A stretch of 24,239 nt of DNA, from the IMG/VR virus record IMGVR_UViG_3300046512_000150, positions 1 to 24,239 of that record; one strand, given 5' to 3'. Origin of the DNA: a virus. The notes under the pieces are model-generated. The model was not told where the DNA came from, made no database searches, and saw nothing but the letters and a program-made list of their open reading frames with translations. Shown here one piece after another: positions 16,964 through 23,481 of the stretch. Within the stretch, counting starts at the first letter, position 1, and each line of letters opens with the position of its first letter. A program made the position numbers and the translations under genes.

Positions 16964-17220
16964 ACATCGACTTCAGCCAAATGATCACCGCCGAACAGCA
17001 GCAGGAAGATCGCAAAAATGCGGAGCTAGAAGCTGCGCTCAATGCGCGCCGAACCGCTTACCTTGCTGAGTCAGATCCGTTGCGCTTGGAGGCCGACTAT
17101 GACGCGCTCTCCCAAGGCCTGGAGCCTGACTACACCAAATGGCTCGCCTCGGTGGCCGCCATCAAAGCCCGGTACCCGTTGCCGGTGAGTATCGAAGCGT
17201 CCGAGTCCAACGAAGCCTGA
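16960..17220 (+). CDS. Small fibre-associated helical protein
   Basis: This 86-aa protein overlaps the previous gene by ATGA. It begins MNIDFSQMITAEQQQEDR and is almost entirely helical and charged, with alanine-rich repeats. Proteins with the DFSQMITAEQ opening follow the fibre gene in many Pseudomonas phages and resemble tail-fibre assembly proteins in position. Its role as a fibre assembly factor is an inference. It ends just before terminator module 4. Confidence 0.7.
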   Translation: MNIDFSQMITAEQQQEDRKNAELEAALNARRTAYLAESDPLRLEADYDALSQGLEPDYTKWLASVAAIKARYPLPVSIEASESNEA

Positions 17221-17240
17221 GTGCCAATCGCACACCAAGG

Positions 17241-17264
17241 CCCGCCAAGTGCGGGTTTTTTTTT
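17241..17264 (+). terminator. Terminator module 4 (before the endolysin)
   Basis: CCCGC (17241-17245) pairs with GCGGG (17251-17255) around CAAGT, followed by nine T. GCCCGGAGAAAA then provides the endolysin ribosome binding site. It separates the tail genes from the lysis cassette. Confidence 0.88.
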
Positions 17265-17279
17265 GCCCGGAGAAAAGTG

Positions 17280-17705
17280 ATGACCGTATCCGAGAAAGAC
17301 CGCGACATCCTCGCCCGCACGTTGTGGGGCGAGGCCCGCGGCGAATCCCTGGCCGGCCAGATCGCCGTGGCCTGGACCATCAGCAACCGGGTGAACGACG
17401 GCAAGACCAAGTCGTGGTGGGGGGAGGGCTATGCCGGCGTGTGCCAGAAGCCCTACCAGTTCAGTTGCTGGAACAGGAACGACCCGAACTTCGCTTACCT
17501 GAGTGGCGCGAGAAAAATCCCGTTCCGCGAGCTCGCGCAGGCGCGGATTGCCGCTGACCAGGTGATCGATGGAAAGGAGCAGGATCCAACCGGCGGTGCC
17601 ACGCACTACTACGCGACCACCATGCCCAAGCCGCCGGCCTGGGTGAAGGGCGCCAAGTTGACCCTGGCACTCGGTCACCATTTGTTCTTCAAGGATGTGC
17701 CATGA
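17280..17705 (+). CDS. Endolysin, SleB-type cell wall hydrolase
   Basis: The 141-aa protein contains the SleB/Hydrolase_2 signature near its N-terminus: DILARTLWGEARGESLAGQ, then VAWTISNRVNDG. The conserved glutamate of WGEARGE is the expected catalytic acid. The middle has FSCWNRNDPN, and the C-terminal THYYATTMPKPPAW is typical of the family. It lacks a signal peptide, so it needs a holin for release. The ATG at 17280 with GGAG at 7 bp is chosen over an in-frame extension to 17139, which would run through the terminator and the upstream gene. It overlaps Rz by ATGA. Confidence 0.9.
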   Translation: MTVSEKDRDILARTLWGEARGESLAGQIAVAWTISNRVNDGKTKSWWGEGYAGVCQKPYQFSCWNRNDPNFAYLSGARKIPFRELAQARIAADQVIDGKEQDPTGGATHYYATTMPKPPAWVKGAKLTLALGHHLFFKDVP

Positions 17706-18232
17706 ATCCAATCTGGCTGCGGGGCCTTCCGTACTTGGCTGCGTTGGGTCTGACGGTTGGGGCGCTGTTTGGCGCCTATCACCTCGGCGTGACGGTCACG
17801 GATGAAAAGTGGCAGGCGCAATGGAGTGCCCGTGACACCCAGGATGCCGAGGCGAGGGCGCTCAATGAGGTCGCTGCGCGCACAAGGGAGCAAGCCTACC
17901 AACAGTCAATCAACAAGGCGGTTCAAGATGGACAACGCATCATCGATCAAGCGACGGCTGAAGCTGTTGCCGCTCGCGCTTCTGCTGACGGCGTGCAGCT
18001 CGCCGCCGCCAACCTTGCCCGTCGACTCGCAGCCAGTGAAGCCAGCGGAAATTCCTGCATTGCCGACGCAAGCAAGGCAGCTGCCGGCGTCGCCACTGTG
18101 CTTGCCGACGTGTTCAAACGCGCTGACCAGCGAGCGGGCGACCTGGCTGCAATTGCTGACCAAGCCAGAGCTCGGGGAGTGACCTGCGAGCAGGCTTATG
18201 ACGGATTGAACCGATCGTCAGCTCTTCATTGA
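17702..18232 (+). CDS. Rz: Rz inner-membrane spanin
   Basis: The 176-aa protein has the i-spanin plan: a single N-terminal membrane segment (residues ~9-30, PYLAALGLTVGALFGAYHLG) followed by a long periplasmic coiled coil rich in A, E, Q and R. Two late cysteines lie in GNSCIAD and VTCEQAY. With Rz1 it should fuse inner and outer membranes in the last step of lysis. It begins by ATGA overlap with the endolysin, and a second lysis gene is nested inside it. Confidence 0.88.
   Translation: MNPIWLRGLPYLAALGLTVGALFGAYHLGVTVTDEKWQAQWSARDTQDAEARALNEVAARTREQAYQQSINKAVQDGQRIIDQATAEAVAARASADGVQLAAANLARRLAASEASGNSCIADASKAAAGVATVLADVFKRADQRAGDLAAIADQARARGVTCEQAYDGLNRSSALH
17928..18182 (+). CDS. Rz1: Rz1 outer-membrane spanin lipoprotein, nested in Rz
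   Basis: In the +1 frame relative to Rz lies an 84-aa ORF with a lipoprotein signal: basic KRRLK, hydrophobic LLPLALLLTAC, lipobox LLTAC with Cys23. The mature 62 residues start SSPPPTLPVDSQPVKPAEIP and are proline-rich, as expected of o-spanins. It is entirely contained within Rz, exactly as in lambda. A longer in-frame reading from 17802 is possible, but the ATG at 17928 places the signal peptide at the N-terminus. Confidence 0.85.
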   Translation: MDNASSIKRRLKLLPLALLLTACSSPPPTLPVDSQPVKPAEIPALPTQARQLPASPLCLPTCSNALTSERATWLQLLTKPELGE

Positions 18233-18251
18233 AGGCCTGTCATTCGATTAC

Positions 18252-18275
18252 GATACTGTTTATTTATACAGTATC
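18252..18275 (+). promoter_or_regulatory. Probable LexA (SOS) box
   Basis: GATACTGT (18252-18259) and ACAGTATC (18268-18275) are perfect 8-bp inverted arms around the AT-only spacer TTATTTAT. This is CTGT-N8-ACAG, the LexA consensus of gamma-proteobacteria. It ends 9 bases before the start of a small ORF and lies just after the lysis cassette. Confidence 0.75.
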
Positions 18276-18284
18276 GAGAAGATC

Positions 18285-18584
18285 ATGTACTTCATCATTA
18301 CGCGCATGAGAGAGAGGGGTATTGCCAGGGATTGGAAGGCGATCCGGCAAACTGTCGGCGTTCGCGCCGATATCAACATCAGGAATCAGATGTGCGAGCA
18401 GTTGAACCGGACCAGCGACATCGCTGAGATCCGTCCGGCAGGCATGCCGCTTGATGCGATACCGCTTCCGCCGCTACTGGATGCGCGAATCTCAGGGATG
18501 GCGACCAACGCTTTCACGCTCAGTGGCCTGGAGGAAATCGACGGCTGCCTGTATGCGCAGTCGTGGTGGTGCAGGGCGGTGTGA
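18285..18584 (+). CDS. Small hypothetical protein under a LexA box
   Basis: A 99-aa ORF begins at ATG 18285, 9 bases after the palindrome, with a weak AGAAG ribosome binding site. The N-terminal 40 residues (MYFIITRMRERGIARDWKAI onward) are basic; the C-terminal part has a PLPPLLDARISGMATNAF stretch and ends WWCRAV. No family is recognised. The tight spacing to the LexA box argues that the ORF is real and damage-inducible. Alternatives are a truncated gene or a nonfunctional remnant. It is the first gene after the lysis block. Confidence 0.5.
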   Translation: MYFIITRMRERGIARDWKAIRQTVGVRADINIRNQMCEQLNRTSDIAEIRPAGMPLDAIPLPPLLDARISGMATNAFTLSGLEEIDGCLYAQSWWCRAV

Positions 18585-18779
18585 TCGTACGGCAGGACGC
18601 CGGAGAAAGGATCTACTGCGAGGGATTCTTCCCCAAAACGCAACCGTTTGGACCAATGTTTATTGGGTTCCAAAGAGTCGCAAAAGATGCTGCTTTTTGT
18701 GGTCTATTTTTAGTCAAAAGCCTTGATTATAAGGGACTTGTTTGATTTTTATACGACATCCAAAGCTTGAACGCCAACA

Positions 18780-18807
18780 TTGATCGGCCAATTCTGTTGG
18801 ATATAAT
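18780..18807 (+). promoter_or_regulatory. Sigma70-type promoter for the Ntn-hydrolase-like gene
   Basis: TTGATC (18780-18785), a 16-bp spacer and a perfect TATAAT (18802-18807) precede the gene, with transcription expected to start near 18814. The -35 element differs from TTGACA at two positions. Such a private promoter is a mark of a moron expressed from the lysogen. Confidence 0.65.
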
Positions 18808-18836
18808 CTTGGGCTACTCACAACGGGGTGCGGACA

Positions 18837-19727
18837 TTGACGTTGATCATCGCAGGACACTCGCTACGACATTTGGGTTTTGGTGGTTCTAAAAGCGCTC
18901 ATTGTGAAGGACTCTTCTTCGCCGCAGACAGCAATATCACCCAAAAAGGCCATGTGCTTGTCAGCGGATTCAAAAAGGTCGTTGAAATGCCTGTGAGAGT
19001 TCAAGGTCTGAACTTTTTGGGCGATTGGTTCGACGGGTATCACGGGTTTTCTTACGAAGGTGGCTGCGCCATTGCTTTCGCCGGAAGCACCCTTGTAGCC
19101 CAGCACATTTTGAACTCCATCAGGAACCATCTGGGCGAACTGAAGCCTTGTCACTACGATGGAAGGTATCAGCTGGCCATGCTCTGTGAGTCCAATAAGT
19201 TCATAGGCCAATACTGTGATGAGGACATGTTTCTGAGGAGTGACCTAGGCCACAACCATCTGCTCAGTGCCCCTTTCATTGCAGGGGTGGTTAAGCACTC
19301 CATCCAATCTGTGCTTGATCGCGCTAAAGACCATAGCGGAATGAAGCACAATTTTTCAGCATACCAAGCCGACTTCATTCTGGGAGTATGCTGCCCAGAA
19401 ACCCGGAAATATCATATTTATCAATACGCAATCATCCCTGGGAAAACTGGAGGCGCCGAGGCGACGATGGAGGAAGTCCCAATGGGTAAGGTTGCTGTGA
19501 TTGGGATGAAGGATTTACATGAGCAGAAAGCCAACGAGGCCTTTGCTGCAGCCGTCAAAAACAGTGAGCGTACTGACACTGCGATTCTCGATTTTTTGAC
19601 AACCTCTATCCAGGATCAGAACGATATTGGCGTATTTGATATCGGCTTCCCTGCATTCCTCTACAAGCTTACGGGCATTCGTCTGGAGCGTGAGGAGAGG
19701 AAGGACCAAAGCCCAAAACCTGCATGA
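18837..19727 (+). CDS. Proteasome/HslV-like Ntn-hydrolase fold protein (putative)
   Basis: From TTG 18837 (GGGGTG 6 bases upstream) the protein has 296 aa; GTG 18828 would add three residues. The TTG start gives M-TLIIAGHS, so removal of Met would expose an N-terminal threonine as in HslV. Numbering that Thr as 1, AADSN (D30) and GFKKVVEMP (K46) are 16 residues apart, as are D17 and K33 in proteasome beta subunits. CAIAFAGSTLVAQHI (G82) resembles the oxyanion/helix-1 segment, FILGVCCPETRKYHIYQY the second-sheet hairpin, and KVAVIGM a late strand. Insertions make it longer than a usual beta subunit (~200 aa). It has its own promoter and is AT-richer than the phage genes. The family is inferred from motif pattern; activity is not shown. 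Confidence 0.6.
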   Translation: MTLIIAGHSLRHLGFGGSKSAHCEGLFFAADSNITQKGHVLVSGFKKVVEMPVRVQGLNFLGDWFDGYHGFSYEGGCAIAFAGSTLVAQHILNSIRNHLGELKPCHYDGRYQLAMLCESNKFIGQYCDEDMFLRSDLGHNHLLSAPFIAGVVKHSIQSVLDRAKDHSGMKHNFSAYQADFILGVCCPETRKYHIYQYAIIPGKTGGAEATMEEVPMGKVAVIGMKDLHEQKANEAFAAAVKNSERTDTAILDFLTTSIQDQNDIGVFDIGFPAFLYKLTGIRLEREERKDQSPKPA

Positions 19728-19786
19728 TTTGTACCTGCTCGCAGAAACGGCCCCAGGCAGAGCAGTCGCTTTTGACCGATAGTAGG

Positions 19787-19996
19787 TCACTCCGGGGCCA
19801 TCATCACCGCGAGCGTCATCTTGATGAACTCCTCATTTTTGTCGATGACTTCCAGAGCGCCGCGCACGTTGTCGGTGACGTCAGCTGACCCGCGCTGCTC
19901 GACCCAGTTCGACAGCTCCATGATGGCGGCTTCGAGGGCGAGCTGGTTTTCGTTGATCTTGAACAGCAGGGGCGGGAGCAGGTCTGAGTTTGGCAT
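19787..19996 (-). CDS. 69-aa repeated cargo-zone protein, copy 1
   Basis: The protein is acidic and helical (LLFKINENQLALEAAIMELS, then a VEQRG turn and a second helix ending KMTLAVMMAPE). Two further copies lie at 20998 and 23634 on the same strand. By hand alignment copy 1 differs from copy 3 at three of 69 positions (9, 14, 41). A GGAGG ribosome binding site stands at the same distance before each ATG, so all three should be translated. No family is recognised. Copies 1 and 3 also share the leader TTTCAGCGTAGCA upstream of the ribosome binding site. Confidence 0.8.
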   Translation of the reverse strand: MPNSDLLPPLLFKINENQLALEAAIMELSNWVEQRGSADVTDNVRGALEVIDKNEEFIKMTLAVMMAPE

Positions 19997-20066
19997 TGCG
20001 AATCCTCCGTGGAAATTTCAGCGTAGCACTGGAGGGTCGAGGGGATTGCCGGGTAGGAAGGTTCAG

Positions 20067-20104
20067 AAAAAGCAAAGCCCCGAAGGTTCGCGGCTCCGGG
20101 GCTT
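20067..20104 (-). terminator. Terminator after the 222-aa gene
   Basis: AAGCCCCG (20075-20082) pairs perfectly with CGGGGCTT (20097-20104) around a 14-base loop. On the minus strand it continues as TGCTTTTTCTG, and it lies 20 bases after the stop of the minus-strand gene ending at 20124. Confidence 0.7.
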
Positions 20105-20123
20105 CAATTTCCGCAGGTTATAG

Positions 20124-20792
20124 TTACTGAGGAATAACTGGTTCTGCATGTTCGGCAAACTTAGGCACGTAACGATTGATGGTACTCAAGGTTTCATGAG
20201 CTATCTGGCGTACGCAGGCAAACTCTACCCGGCCTATGGGTAAACTCTGGTTGCCTTCGGAATCAAAAAAATGCCAGCCCATCGAGTTTTCGCGTGAGAG
20301 GGCCATGTAAACCTCGTCAAGCTCGGGGTCGACGTGCGCACCTCCATCTGTGTTGGCAATTTCAAGAACAAGCTTCATACGATTCATTTTGCGATTTGCG
20401 TTATCTTTTAGCACGGGGTCATTCCACCAATCGAAGAATGGAATGCGACGGGTGATGAAGCTGTCAATTCCCAGTGTGACCTTCGGTAGATTATGAATTC
20501 CAGTATCAGAAACGCGTACACCGACAAGATTGCACTCAGGTAATAGGTTATTGGGGTTAAGGGGGCCGGCTGAGTCCAAAAAACGGATGGATCGCGACCC
20601 CAGCTGATCAAGTAATGCTCGTGATTGGCGATGGCTGTAGAGCAACACCCGAAGGCTTAGCGCGATGTACCTGGCAACATCCTGGTTTCCTTGGTCATAT
20701 AAGTTACACGTAAGTTTGAGCAGACCTAACTGATCAACAAGCTCTTTCGCGAGTTCACCATTAGGTCTTGCCTTACGAGTGGTACGGGTCAT
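20124..20792 (-). CDS. Conserved-looking cargo protein of unknown function
   Basis: Started at ATG 20792 (AAAGGAT at 7 bp), the protein has 222 aa; the open frame continues upstream to a GTG at 20876, but that part lies in a noncoding direct repeat. The N-terminus is basic (TRTTRKARPNGELAKELVD), followed by a helical segment DVARYIALSLRVLLYSHRQS. Residues ~100-170 are beta-rich. The most striking element is IANTDGGAHVDPELDEVYMA near residue 150, with a GGAHVDP core that looks like a metal or active-site loop, followed by GWHFFD and a C-terminal helix RQIAHETLSTINRY. No family name can be given. It sits alone between copies 1 and 2 of the 69-aa gene and has its own terminator, so it looks like one exchangeable cargo unit, possibly for defence. 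Confidence 0.8.
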   Translation of the reverse strand: MTRTTRKARPNGELAKELVDQLGLLKLTCNLYDQGNQDVARYIALSLRVLLYSHRQSRALLDQLGSRSIRFLDSAGPLNPNNLLPECNLVGVRVSDTGIHNLPKVTLGIDSFITRRIPFFDWWNDPVLKDNANRKMNRMKLVLEIANTDGGAHVDPELDEVYMALSRENSMGWHFFDSEGNQSLPIGRVEFACVRQIAHETLSTINRYVPKFAEHAEPVIPQ

Positions 20793-20857
20793 CAATCGAT
20801 CCTTTTGATTAGGGAGCAGAGGTTGATTCGAAAAGATGCAGGAAGAGGAATCAGCTT

Positions 20858-20938
20858 GTACCAATTTTTGTACCACTGACCGTGTAACGCAGGTTCAAAC
20901 CGAGTAGTCCCAGGTAAGGAAGTGCCCGGTTTCATTGG
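20858..20938. repeat. Imperfect ~80-bp direct repeat, unit 1
   Basis: The unit starts GTACCAATTTTTGTACCACT and ends GTGCCCGGTTTCATTGG. A related unit at 21294-21371 starts GTACCATTTTTTACCACTGG and ends GTGCTCGGTTTCAATGG. By eye about three quarters of positions agree, with small gaps. The two units bracket copy 2 of the 69-aa gene. Attachment-site remnants or duplicated regulatory DNA are both possible. Confidence 0.7.
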
Positions 20939-20997
20939 CTCTGAGTACCTTGCCTTACCCCTTTAGAATTGCGGTGTAATTCTGCACCTGTCGATTG

Positions 20998-21207
20998 TCA
21001 CTCTGGGGCCATCATCACCGCAAGCGTCATCTTGATGAACTCTTCATTCTTATCGATGGCTTCCAGAGCGGCGCGCACGTTGTCGGCAACGTCGGCCGCG
21101 CCGCGCTGTTCGACCCAGTTTGAAAGCTCCATGATGGCGGCTTCCAGGGCAAGTTGGTTTTCGTGGAGCTTGAACAGCAGGGAAGGGAGCAGGTCTGAGT
21201 TTGGCAT
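20998..21207 (-). CDS. 69-aa repeated cargo-zone protein, copy 2
   Basis: Copy 2 is the most divergent at the protein level, differing from copy 3 at four of 69 positions (15, 37, 46, 50). The same GGAGG ribosome binding site precedes it, but the leader beyond it is different (GAGGTCTTCGGCAT on the + strand). It is flanked on both sides by the imperfect direct repeat and stands between two different cargo units, which is what sequential insertion or recombination at this gene would produce. Confidence 0.8.
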   Translation of the reverse strand: MPNSDLLPSLLFKLHENQLALEAAIMELSNWVEQRGAADVADNVRAALEAIDKNEEFIKMTLAVMMAPE

Positions 21208-21293
21208 CGCGAATCCTCCGTGAGGTCTTCGGCATATTTACTGTTGGGATGCGACGAGCGTTCGGCAGGGTGCGTCGCGGGGAAATGAAGCGC

Positions 21294-21371
21294 GTACCAT
21301 TTTTTACCACTGGCCGTTTAAAGCAGGTTAAGCCGGATATTCAAAAGTAAGAAAGTGCTCGGTTTCAATGG
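21294..21371. repeat. Imperfect ~80-bp direct repeat, unit 2
   Basis: This is the partner of 20858-20938, in the same orientation and 87 bases beyond the 5' end of copy 2. Conserved blocks are GTACC-ATTTTT, ACCACTG-CCGT, GCAGGTT and CGGTTTCA-TGG. No corresponding unit was found next to copies 1 or 3. Confidence 0.7.
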
Positions 21372-21389
21372 ACCACACATTGAATAAAT

Positions 21390-21409
21390 GCCGCCCTGTT
21401 TAGGGCGGC
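21390..21409 (-). terminator. Hairpin downstream of the nuclease/DndB-like operon
   Basis: GCCGCCCT (21390-21397) and AGGGCGGC (21402-21409) form a perfect 8-bp stem with a GTTT loop. It lies 33 bases beyond the minus-strand stop at 21443. The following minus-strand bases (ATTTATTC) are only moderately T-rich, so termination may be partial. Confidence 0.6.
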
Positions 21410-21442
21410 CTTCTATTCGAGCGCCTGCGCAAAGTGCCAGCA

Positions 21443-22957
21443 TTATTTCTTTACGGTAATAGGCGCGTCATCGCTTCCAGTTAGTTCGATCCACTTATCA
21501 GAGATGATCTTATTCTTCACAGCGGCGATGTTCGCAGCTGTGTTCTGAGCCAAACCCACAACCTTACGTTCGCCAGTGCTCTTGAGGGCGAAAGTTTTTC
21601 GATTGCCCGTTTTGTCAACATTTGAATTGGTAATATCGATCCAGTGCTTACGGTACCTGAGCCAATCGATCGCCAGCAACCGCTTCTTGAGCTCATCAAA
21701 TGAAATGATCGGCTCTTTCACTGGGCTTTCGGGTGCCGCCAAGGCCTCTGCGAACACAACCTCCTGATGTTTGAGCGCATTTTTAGCAGCCATTGCGGCG
21801 AGGATTGGCGCAAGTTTGTCCGATCTACACTCGAAGTACGCAAATGCAATTGCTTTCAGTGCAAACGGCCATCCATGGACGTAAAGGCGCCGAAAAGTGT
21901 CCTGTTTGGGAGGTGTTGTGGACGGCCATTGCGCCGCGAAGGCCTCATCGAGCAATTCTACGAATTCGCGGGCGAATGGAAGCAAAGGTTCGACGTGGTA
22001 ATGCTTAAGTTGCTCGGGCTTGAATCGATTGTTAGTAAGTGCTCCGAGAAGCATTTGCTCTATGCCGCTCAGGTCTACGATATTCGTGGTTGCCGTTTCC
22101 GATGTGCCGGTCGTTCTTCCATCTGCAATACGGTTTTCGAAAACTGTGCCTTTCGTCGCCCGCAGTCGTAGGTCGCTAATTGGTTCAGCAGTATTTAAGC
22201 CAATCACGAGATTTCGATTTTTCTTGGATCCACGTCCATTCCGATCTGCGAAACTTTGCCCTGCCTTGCGCGAATTGACATTCAATTCGATTTCAAGTGT
22301 CAGGGACAGTCGATCGAGTGCGCTCTTTTCGATCGCATCGATTGTATTTGCCACTGCAAACAGTGCAGCAGTTTGTGTTTGGCCATCAGATTGCATAACG
22401 GGCGACTTGGGAAGGTACAGCGTACCGTACATTGCGTTCGGATCTTCTTCATCAAAGGCAACAAAAATCGTTTTTGAAAATACCGCTTCCGATTGCCAAC
22501 CGCTGATTATCGGCAAAAAGATTGGACGAATCCCACTAATTCCCTCTAGGATATATGTTTTAAACATCTCCTTGTTGGCAGCCTTTTGCCCTTTAAAATC
22601 ACTTTGCGTGAGTTTATGGGCTTCTGCCATTTCAAGCGCGTGGTAATTTTCTTTAGGTGGATCTGCCGGATCATATTTGACAATTTCGGTGAACAGTTTC
22701 AGCGACGGATGGATCATTACGGTAATCCGTTGCTTCTCGGTTACCGCGGTTGCGACAAAACCCTTGCGACAGAGAGTGGCTCGGACGACAGTATAGTCGC
22801 CGTGTTGATGTTGGAATTCGTACTTATTCTCAAAATAGGCTTTATTCGAGTCGTTGTTCGTTTGAGTTCGAACGATTTTAAGGCCTTGATAACCAGGATC
22901 CGCGAAAATCTCATCGTTTGTGATGAGGCTTGATTTGACTTGTGGGATGTTTAACAT
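21443..22957 (-). CDS. DndB-like DGQHR-family protein
   Basis: The 504-aa protein carries the two signatures of the DGQHR/DndB group. Residues 190-200 read SDGQTQTAALFAVAN, the DGQ core with HR replaced by TQ. Residues 236-252 read FADRNGRGSKKNRNLV, corresponding to the F-x-D-L-N...K...L segment of DndB. In phosphorothioation systems DndB is a regulator associated with the DndCDE modification complex; no dndC, D or E is seen here. The remaining ~250 C-terminal residues are unrecognised, and end with a lysine-rich tail. It lies 19 bases after the nuclease-like gene in the same orientation (GGAG ribosome binding site), so the two form an operon. The region is AT-richer than the phage genes, suggesting transfer. 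Confidence 0.68.
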   Translation of the reverse strand: MLNIPQVKSSLITNDEIFADPGYQGLKIVRTQTNNDSNKAYFENKYEFQHQHGDYTVVRATLCRKGFVATAVTEKQRITVMIHPSLKLFTEIVKYDPADPPKENYHALEMAEAHKLTQSDFKGQKAANKEMFKTYILEGISGIRPIFLPIISGWQSEAVFSKTIFVAFDEEDPNAMYGTLYLPKSPVMQSDGQTQTAALFAVANTIDAIEKSALDRLSLTLEIELNVNSRKAGQSFADRNGRGSKKNRNLVIGLNTAEPISDLRLRATKGTVFENRIADGRTTGTSETATTNIVDLSGIEQMLLGALTNNRFKPEQLKHYHVEPLLPFAREFVELLDEAFAAQWPSTTPPKQDTFRRLYVHGWPFALKAIAFAYFECRSDKLAPILAAMAAKNALKHQEVVFAEALAAPESPVKEPIISFDELKKRLLAIDWLRYRKHWIDITNSNVDKTGNRKTFALKSTGERKVVGLAQNTAANIAAVKNKIISDKWIELTGSDDAPITVKK

Positions 22958-22976
22958 GATTAAGGCTCCATGACGC

Positions 22977-23420
22977 TTATTTCAGATTAGGTATTTCAAT
23001 CACCGCCGGTTTGATCGCCAGAGATGGGACATGCCCTGCGTTCCTTATTGATTCTGGTAACCGGATCATCTCAATTCCAAGATTATTAACCTCGATTGCC
23101 ATCCGAATATCATCCGGGAAGTCGAATGCCGCGATGATTGAGCGCACCGTTCTTTTGAAGTTGAATTCAACTTTGGCGCGAGCGGTGTACGCCATTATTT
23201 GCCCAATCGAACTGTAATCGGCTTGGATCTTGAATTCCCACTCGTAGATAACGTCATGCTCATCCACAGTACGCAGATCTGCTCTTATTCTGCTCGTCTT
23301 ATACGTTACTTCCCGCTGGGAAACCAAATGCCCCTGTTTATAGCGCTTCAGGTTCGCTGCGTAAAAATCCCGAATGTGGCATTCATAGGCAAAGTCCTCC
23401 CGTATATATAGGCCGTTCAT
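22977..23420 (-). CDS. Small PD-(D/E)XK nuclease-like protein
   Basis: The 147-aa protein shows the order of a PD-(D/E)XK core: an N-terminal helix with E8/E13, strand RIRADLRTV with D48, strand VIYEWEFKIQ with E62-x-K64, then SSIGQIMAYTA with Q74 and Y78. The E-x-K followed by a helix with GQ-xxx-Y is common in small restriction-type and Cas4-like nucleases. It has no DNA-binding domain of its own, so the partner gene could supply specificity. GGAAGAAG lies before ATG 23420, and the DndB-like gene follows after 19 bases. The nuclease call rests on motif layout; a structural, inactive member cannot be excluded, although D, E and K are all present. Confidence 0.65.
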   Translation of the reverse strand: MNGLYIREDFAYECHIRDFYAANLKRYKQGHLVSQREVTYKTSRIRADLRTVDEHDVIYEWEFKIQADYSSIGQIMAYTARAKVEFNFKRTVRSIIAAFDFPDDIRMAIEVNNLGIEMIRLPESIRNAGHVPSLAIKPAVIEIPNLK

Positions 23421-23481
23421 TTTTCTTCTTCCTTATTCGAGTGGATACAGCCTACAAGGTGGCACCATGAGATTGCAAGAA

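Noticed and set aside
18563-18745. 60-aa ORF between the LexA-linked ORF and the Ntn-like gene
   Set aside because: There is no ribosome binding site, it overlaps the preceding ORF, and it matches no family; it is kept only as noncoding context with the downstream promoter.
19735-19785. Terminator after the Ntn-like gene (CTGCTC...GAGCAG, and TGACC...GGTCA)
   Set aside because: The stems are short with long loops and only a TTTT in between; they are too weak to call.
20793-20876. N-terminal extension of the 222-aa protein to the GTG at 20876
   Set aside because: The extension reads through the imperfect direct repeat, lacks a good ribosome binding site, and the ATG at 20792 has AAAGGAT at proper spacing.
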